From Bacillota bacterium (lineage in GTDB: Bacteria; Bacillota; Clostridia; Tissierellales; Peptoniphilaceae): DNA of 11,880 bases. Position 1 is the stretch's first letter, and each line of letters opens with the position of its first letter. This document shows, in pieces, positions 7,550 to 11,880 of the stretch. Both the position numbers and the translations under genes were made by a program. Where the stretch lies: positions 1 to 11,880 of the forward strand of contig JAEZYW010000016.1 of the NCBI GenBank assembly GCA_023418835.1, given 5' to 3'. The notes beneath the pieces were generated by a model. The model did not search any database. It was not told the origin of the DNA and worked only from the letters and a program-made list of their open reading frames with translations.

Positions 7550-9088
7550 ATGGAAAAAGTAATTATTAACGGAGAACATCTTACTCTAGAGGAAGTTGTT
7601 AAAGTAGCAAGGGAATATGCAGAAGTGGAAATCGATAGCGGCGCTATTGAAAAAATTAAAGCATCTAGAAAAGTAGTAGACGATATTGTAAAAGAAGAAA
7701 GAGTAGTCTACGGAGTAAACACAGGTTTCGGTTCCCTTTCTAAGGTGAGTATCTCTAAAGAAGACACTGTACAATTACAAGAAAATCTAATTAGAACTCA
7801 CGCTGTTGGCTACGGAGATCCTCTAGAAGAAGACGAAGTCAGGGCGATAATGCTTATAAGAATAAATTCTCTAATCAAGGGAGTTTCCGCTATTAGAATG
7901 GAAACTATCGAAAAACTTTTAGAGATGTTAAATAAAAATGTAATTCCTTATATTCCATCCAAAGGATCTTTGGGAGCATCTGGAGATTTAGCACCCCTAA
8001 GCCATATGGTTTTACCACTTTTGGGATTGGGATACGCTTACTACGACGGAGAAGTTTACGAAGGAAAAGAGGCTATGGAAGCGGCAGGGATTGAAACTAT
8101 TTCCCTAGCGGCAAAAGAAGGACTTGCCTTAATAAACGGCACAACAGTTATGACTGGTATTGGAGCTTTGGCTCTTAAAGACTCAATTGATCTTTTAAAA
8201 CTTGCCGATATAGCAGGAGCATTGTCACTAGAAGCTCACAGAGGAATAATTGACGCTTTCTACGAAGAGTTACACGTTATCAGACCTCATAAGGGAAATC
8301 TAGCAACGGCAAAAAATATTAGAGAACTTACTAAAGACTCAACTTATATAACCCATACAGCTGAGATAAGAGTTCAAGATGCTTATTCTCTTAGATGTAT
8401 GCCACAAGTTCACGGGGCAAACAAAGACTCCATAAAATTTGTTAAAGGAAGAGTTGATATAGAACTAAACTCAGCTACAGATAATCCAATTATTTTTGAA
8501 GACGGTCAAGTTATATCCGGCGGAAATTTCCACGGGGAAAATATGGCTCAAGCCTTCGATTTATTGGGAATAGCAGCTGCTGAAATAGGAAATATCTCTG
8601 AAAGAAGAGTTGAAAGATTAGTTAACGCACAACTTTCCGACTTCCCTTCTTTCCTAGTTAAAAATCCAGGACTAAACTCCGGATTTATGATCGCTCAATA
8701 TTCAACGGCAGCTCTAGTTTCTGAAAATAAAGTTCTTGCTCACCCTGCAAGCGTGGACTCCATAACTTCTTGCGAAAACCAAGAGGACTTTGTATCCATG
8801 GGAACAATTGCAGCTAGAAAGGCAAAGGATATTGTAAACAATTCCAAGAGAGTTGTTGCAACTGAAATTATGGCAGCATGTCAAGCCATAGACTTTAGAA
8901 AAGACGAAGGTTTGAAATTAGGAGTGGGAACACAAGCAGCTTACGATTTAGTAAGAGAAAATATAGACTTTTTAGAAAACGACAAAGACGTAGAACTTTT
9001 TGACGAATTAGAAGTTGCTACAGATTTATTAGAAGACGGAAGTCTTTTAGACGTCGTTGAAAGTAAAGTTGAACTGGTTATCCAATAA
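7550..9088 (+). CDS. hutH: Histidine ammonia-lyase
   Basis: Cytosolic lyase converting L-histidine to trans-urocanate and ammonia, the first step of histidine degradation. It has 512 residues, the usual family length. The self-forming MIO cofactor triad Ala-Ser-Gly is at 143-145 in GSLGASGDLAPLSHM. Other conserved active-site positions are present: Tyr54 in YGVNTGFG, His84 in THAVGYGDPL, Asn196 in LINGTTVM, Tyr279 and Arg282 in DAYSLRCMPQ, Phe327 in GGNFHGE and Glu412 in ENQEDFVSMG. His84 fits a histidine rather than a phenylalanine lyase, and the permease upstream supports this. GGAGG lies four bases before the ATG. It ends at a strong terminator. Urocanase and later pathway genes are not in this window. 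The nearby SARP-like regulator and AAAAC/GTTTT palindromes are the candidate controls. Confidence 0.97.
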   Translation: MEKVIINGEHLTLEEVVKVAREYAEVEIDSGAIEKIKASRKVVDDIVKEERVVYGVNTGFGSLSKVSISKEDTVQLQENLIRTHAVGYGDPLEEDEVRAIMLIRINSLIKGVSAIRMETIEKLLEMLNKNVIPYIPSKGSLGASGDLAPLSHMVLPLLGLGYAYYDGEVYEGKEAMEAAGIETISLAAKEGLALINGTTVMTGIGALALKDSIDLLKLADIAGALSLEAHRGIIDAFYEELHVIRPHKGNLATAKNIRELTKDSTYITHTAEIRVQDAYSLRCMPQVHGANKDSIKFVKGRVDIELNSATDNPIIFEDGQVISGGNFHGENMAQAFDLLGIAAAEIGNISERRVERLVNAQLSDFPSFLVKNPGLNSGFMIAQYSTAALVSENKVLAHPASVDSITSCENQEDFVSMGTIAARKAKDIVNNSKRVVATEIMAACQAIDFRKDEGLKLGVGTQAAYDLVRENIDFLENDKDVELFDELEVATDLLEDGSLLDVVESKVELVIQ

Positions 9089-9117
9089 TTACTCGACAAA
9101 AAATAGATATTAAAATT

Positions 9118-9157
9118 TCCTAGGTAAAGTCAATCTTGATTTTTCCTAGGATTTTTT
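9118..9157 (+). terminator. Rho-independent terminator after hutH
   Basis: TCCTAGG (9118-9124) pairs with CCTAGGA (9145-9151). Inside, after a T-T mismatch, AAAGTCA (9126-9132) pairs with TGATTTT (one G-U) around an ATCT loop. Six T residues follow at 9152-9157. This long stem with a T run, 30 bp after the hutH stop, ends the permease-hutH operon. Confidence 0.88.
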
Positions 9158-9178
9158 GTATTCAGCTGTTTTCTAGCT

Positions 9179-9212
9179 TTGCTATTACCTATTTTAACTG
9201 GGTATATATAAT
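9179..9212 (+). promoter_or_regulatory. Weak candidate promoter and inverted repeat before the lipoprotein gene
   Basis: Possible -35 TTGCTA (9179-9184) and -10 TATATA (9203-9208), or an overlapping TATAAT (9207-9212). The predicted start would fall next to the ribosome binding site (AGAGGT, 9215-9220), which is unusually close. TATTACCT (9183-9190) is mirrored perfectly by AGGTAATA (9217-9224), which includes part of that ribosome binding site. A promoter is expected here because the preceding terminator isolates the gene. Confidence 0.35.
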
Positions 9213-9226
9213 TTAGAGGTAATATC

Positions 9227-10176
9227 ATGAAAAAATATAAGTTCACACTTCTATTGATTTTAAGTTTTGTCCTTATTTTTTCTGCTTGCAATCAAAAAGA
9301 AGAAAAAATAACGACAGAGCCTGAAAAAGAAGTAGAAGTTATAGAAGAACCAAAGGAAGACGATGGAGAATTATCAAAGGAATTTGATGCAATATACTCT
9401 AATGACGATATTACATTGAATCTCGTTAAATTTGTAGAAGAAAATATAAATAAAGTCCAGAGAAAAACGGGAACTGATTGGCTTTTAAAATTAGAAGACA
9501 GGCTTTTAGTTGAAAGAGAAGGTGTAATGAACTCGATTTTTGAAAAAGATGAAGAGGGAAAACTTCTAGAAATCGACGGCACTAGCAGATATTTTACCGA
9601 AGAAAAAGTTGAAGATATAGATAATCCTCAATTAAAAGAACTTGTGGAAAATACTTTAGCTTCATATTACAGACTCATAAATCTGGAGGGAAATTTCTAC
9701 CCAATCTTGGATTATAAAAAGCTTTCCAAACACAATGAGTTTATCGACGAAGATTAGGAAAGTTCTTTGAAATAAAAGCCTTGGACTCTGAAAACCAGCC
9801 CTTCTCAGACGGGGGTAGGGTTATTTCCATTGAGGAGTTGCAAAGCAGAATTATTGAAATAGAAAAATATTTAAAACAATATCCAGAGGGACCTCGAAAT
9901 GAAGAGTTAATCGAAGACTATTCCAACAAATTGTCGGGATATATGGGCGGACTTCCCAATACGCCAATTTTCAACAGCGAAGACTCTAAAATAAATCCTG
10001 AAGTCCTAGAAAGTTTTGAAAAAACCTCCCAAATGGAGGATTTAACAACTGGTAGGATCTTAAAAGAATATTTGGAAGAAATTGAAAATAAAAACTTCAT
10101 TATAGACCAAGAGTTGTTAAGTCAAGTGGAGCATTATGTAGAAAAAGCTAAAGACGAAATAAAAAGCGTCAATTAA
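9227..10176 (+). pseudogene. Frameshifted lipoprotein gene, family not recognised
   Basis: Two adjacent reading frames look like one protein of about 315 residues broken by a one-base deletion. Part one (9227-9757, 176 residues) starts at an ATG behind AGAGGT. It has a lipoprotein signal: KKYK, a hydrophobic core, then FSAC with Cys21 as the lipidation site, followed by an acidic Glu/Lys-rich linker. It stops at TAG 9755-9757. Part two is open in the -1 frame from 9739 and continues as GKFFEIKALDSENQPFSDGG to 10176. It has no ATG near its start and no nearby ribosome binding site; a TTG at 9781 is the only early start. Restoring one base in GATTAGG (for example GATTTAGG) joins them as ...DEDLGKFFE. 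The protein would be membrane-anchored and outward-facing, acidic and mostly helical. It precedes a corA-like gene by 17 bp. A sequencing error would look the same. Confidence 0.75.
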
Positions 10177-10193
10177 GATATTTGGAGAATGAT

Positions 10194-11126
10194 ATGATTA
10201 ATAAATATTCCTTTGTGGAATGAAAATTCATTGAGGGAGAAAATATCCAAAAATTTAATTGGATAGAAATAACAGATCCTACAGAAGAGGATATTCAAAA
10301 CATTACAAAAGCCTACAACATCCCTAGGGACTACCTTTACGATGTCAACGATCCCTACGAAGTCCCTAGGGTTGAAGGCTTGGAAGATAGTAGACCAAAT
10401 CTCTTTATATTGAGTTATCCCATAAAAACTTCCGATTCTATATATCACACTAGGGTGGTTTCTGCCATTGTAATAGATGGAGTTGTGATAACCGTTCGAA
10501 ACGAAGACTCCCCTATTTTTGAGGAAATAAAGTCCGATACCTTTTATAAGGTGAATGTGGAAGACAATATGGAAAATATCGTCATCGAACTTGCCTGGTT
10601 GATTTCTAGGCAATTTAACGACTACCTAAAGGATTTAGACTACCGAATTCGAGACATAGAATACCAAATAAAAAACACAACGAGGACTGAATTTTTACAC
10701 GATATGATTGAAATTCAAAGAAGTCTTATCCACTTTAGGACGGGTATAAAAGAAAATGGCAATGTCATTGAAAGCATTTTCGATTTGGATTTAGATATCG
10801 ATACTAAAGAAGAATCTTCCCTTCTCCACGACTTGCAAATAGAAAATAAACAAGCCCAAATAACGGTAGACAAATCTGTGGATATGTTGGAAAATTTATC
10901 CGATTTATATTCAAACGTCATTAGCAATAATTTAAATACCGTTGTTAAGGGGCTTACTTCTATTACAATAGTCCTCACCGTTCCTACGATTATAGGCGGT
11001 CTTTGGGGAATGAACACGAAACTTCCAATAGAAGATCATCCATTTGCTTTTTGGTATCTCCTTGGCTTTACAATTTTAGTTAGCCTTATTATAATTTACA
11101 TTTTGAAGAAAAAGGATTATTTATAA
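10194..11126 (+). pseudogene. CorA-type Mg2+ transporter gene with in-frame TGA at codon 10
   Basis: CorA-family divalent metal (probably Mg2+) channel. The ATG at 10194-10196 has GGAGA seven bases upstream and opens MINKYSFVE, then TGA at 10221-10223, then KFIEGENIQKFNWIEITDPT and so on in the same frame to 11126. Ignoring the stop, the product is about 310 residues, the family's usual size. It has the WIEITDPTEEDI opening typical of the family, a long helical cytoplasmic domain, two C-terminal membrane segments and the selectivity motif GMN (codons 11007-11015, about residues 272-274). No ATG, GTG or TTG occurs in frame between the TGA and TTG 10380, which would remove 62 residues, so a functional restart is doubtful. 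It follows the lipoprotein gene by 17 bp, suggesting one operon. The stop could be a real nonsense mutation or a base-call error. Apart from it, the frame is intact and well conserved. Confidence 0.8.
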
Positions 11127-11161
11127 AATTATTGTGATATTTAATTTTTAGATTGATATTT

Positions 11162-11192
11162 TTGATTATTTTTATTTAAAACGTGGTATAAT
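11162..11192 (+). promoter_or_regulatory. Extended -10 promoter of the YkvA-like gene
   Basis: The -10 box TATAAT (11187-11192) is preceded by TGG, making an extended TGNTATAAT element. The -35 candidate TTGATT (11162-11167) is weak, with a 19-bp spacer. Transcription would start near 11199, leaving about 41 nt to the TTG start but only 14 nt to the ATG at 11213. Confidence 0.65.
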
Positions 11193-11239
11193 TAAGTATA
11201 AGTTTTAATCAAATGATTTTTATAAGGAAAGGGATAAAA

Positions 11240-11491
11240 TTGAAAATACAAGAAAAATTAAATACAATACCAATATTTTTTAAGGCTTTAAGAAGTAAAG
11301 AAACTCCCCTATTAGCTAAGGGATTGGTTTTAATGTCTATCGCCTATGTGGTTTTACCTGCAGACATTATAACTGATTTTGTTCCAATAGTTGGAGTTTT
11401 AGACGACGCCATCGTTTTGCCATTTTTATTATATTTGGCTAGCAAAATGATACCAGATTTAAATTCGGATAATCAAAAGTTAGAAGCATAA
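11240..11491 (+). CDS. YkvA/DUF1232 small membrane-associated protein
   Basis: Small protein of 83 residues from the preferred TTG at 11240. An in-frame ATG at 11213 would add nine residues (MIFIRKGIK) but lacks a ribosome binding site; AAGGAAAGGG at 11224-11233 is well placed for the TTG. The DUF1232 core is clear: LAKGLVLMSIAYVVLPADII, then TDFVPIVGVLDDAIVLPFLL, which matches the family's pattern of Leu-Pro-x-Asp, Asp-Phe-x-Pro-x-x-Gly and Asp-Asp-Ala. The hydrophobic stretches suggest membrane association. The biochemical role of this family is not established. It is transcribed alone, from its own promoter to the bidirectional terminator downstream. Confidence 0.85.
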   Translation: MKIQEKLNTIPIFFKALRSKETPLLAKGLVLMSIAYVVLPADIITDFVPIVGVLDDAIVLPFLLYLASKMIPDLNSDNQKLEA

Positions 11492-11529
11492 GTGCATAAA
11501 ATTTAAAACGCCTGTTATGCCGATTTATA

Positions 11530-11572
11530 AAAATAGAGCTTATTCTAGTTTATCTAGTCTAAGCTCTATTTT
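11530..11572. terminator. Bidirectional terminator between convergent genes
   Basis: A perfect 13-bp inverted repeat: AAAATAGAGCTTA (11530-11542) and TAAGCTCTATTTT (11560-11572), with a 17-nt loop. The A and T tracts at its ends give a T run on either strand, so it can serve both the YkvA-like gene (plus) and the Feo genes (minus) that converge on it. Confidence 0.88.
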
Positions 11573-11600
11573 ACATAAAATATATTAGGGGTAATAATTA

Positions 11601-11756
11601 TCAAATTTCTTTATTTACTACTTTATTTTCTGAACTGCATTTTCCAGAAACTGGGCAGTTTGAGCAACTACTACATCCGCCCTTGTGTTTTTTTGTACTT
11701 TTAATTGCAAATACTATTGCAACCAAGATTATTCCTATAATTATATAATCAATCAT
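11601..11756 (-). CDS. FeoB-associated Cys-rich membrane protein
   Basis: A 51-residue protein. An N-terminal membrane segment (MIDYIIIGIILVAIVFAI) is followed by a basic patch (KSTKKHKGG) and a cysteine cluster, CSSCSNCPVSGKC, with Cys at 28, 31, 34 and 40. This is the pattern of the small proteins annotated as FeoB-associated Cys-rich membrane proteins, thought to help ferrous iron uptake, perhaps by handling iron at the membrane. AAGGTGA lies ahead of the ATG at 11756, and the gene starts 10 bp after the stop of a reading frame that looks like FeoB, so they form an operon. It ends 28 bp from the bidirectional terminator. Confidence 0.85.
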   Translation of the reverse strand: MIDYIIIGIILVAIVFAIKSTKKHKGGCSSCSNCPVSGKCSSENKVVNKEI

Positions 11757-11766
11757 TTATTTCACC

Positions 11767-11880
11767 TTAAGAAACTGCTCTTTTTGCTATATAATCCTTT
11801 TCGAGTTTTCTCTTTGGTCTAACCATTAAAAAGATGTATACTGCTAAAATAGCCAAAGCGACATAGGTCCAGCCGTTTAC
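11767..11880 (-). CDS. feoB: C-terminal end of probable ferrous iron transporter FeoB (partial)
   Basis: Only the last 37 codons and the TAA stop (11767-11769) are inside the window; the gene enters from the right edge. The fragment reads VNGWTYVALAILAVYIFLMV followed by RPKRKLEKDYIAKRAVS: one membrane segment and a short basic cytoplasmic tail, as at the C-terminus of FeoB. The call rests mainly on the small Cys-rich protein that follows, which normally accompanies FeoB. The fragment has no diagnostic G-protein motif, so another multi-pass membrane protein cannot be excluded. Confidence 0.65.
   Translation of the reverse strand, partial: VNGWTYVALAILAVYIFLMVRPKRKLEKDYIAKRAVS

Noticed and set aside
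9739..9757. Programmed -1 frameshifting joining the two lipoprotein halves
   Set aside because: The overlap where both frames are open has no slippery X-XXY-YYZ heptamer and no clear downstream stem, so a deletion or sequence error is simpler.
10221..10223. TGA in corA as selenocysteine or as a sense codon in an altered genetic code
   Set aside because: CorA proteins are not known selenoproteins and I see no stable hairpin directly after the TGA. Tryptophan is written TGG throughout, and the FeoB-associated gene ends in TGA, so TGA is a normal stop here.
11125..11148. Terminator after the corA-like gene
   Set aside because: AAAATTA (11125-11131) and TAATTTT (11142-11148) can pair, but the stem has no G-C pair and would be very unstable, so I did not list it.
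1..11880. CRISPR array, insertion sequence, phage or defence island
   Set aside because: No regularly spaced repeat array, transposase or integrase-like protein, phage gene or tRNA attachment site could be seen on either strand. Gene content is metabolic, transport and regulatory.

Overview
The window looks like chromosome from a low-GC, Gram-positive anaerobe. Arg codons are mostly AGA, AGGAGG-type ribosome binding sites are strong, and promoters are of the vegetative TTGACA/TATAAT type. Gene content (histidine ammonia-lyase with a YuiF-type permease, Feo iron uptake, a SARP-like ATPase regulator) would suit a Tissierellia-type anaerobic coccus such as Peptoniphilus. That placement is inference from style and gene content, not a match to a named genome.

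Layout. Positions 1-2738 (minus) hold an OmpR-type response regulator followed by a multi-pass sensor histidine kinase that runs off the left edge; they are translationally coupled. Upstream on the same strand, 2817-5801 encodes a 994-residue regulator: a SARP-like winged helix and BTAD domain, a STAND/AAA-type ATPase and TPR-like repeats. Divergent from it, across a promoter-rich intergenic region, run a YuiF-family permease (start best placed at 6113) and hutH, ended by a clear terminator at 9118-9157. Next comes a putative operon of two damaged genes: a lipoprotein split by a one-base frameshift near 9755 and a CorA-type transporter with an in-frame TGA at codon 10. A small YkvA/DUF1232 protein follows (TTG start at 11240), then a bidirectional terminator at 11530-11572. 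The right edge, on the minus strand, holds a FeoB-associated Cys-rich membrane protein and the last 37 residues of what is probably FeoB.

How they may work together. The permease and HutH form a histidine uptake and first-step degradation unit (histidine to urocanate plus ammonia). The divergent ATPase regulator is the natural candidate to control it, but nothing in the sequence proves this. The control region contains AAAAC/GTTTT palindromes: one abuts the permease -35 box, and a 14-bp sequence recurs in inverted orientation ahead of both ribosome binding sites. The two-component genes have their own candidate operator, three TTCTAA boxes spaced 11 and 22 bp.

I saw no mobile element, CRISPR array, tRNA or rRNA. 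The most notable points are the regulator/hut pairing with its palindromes, the helically phased boxes before the response regulator, and two neighbouring genes each broken by one small lesion.
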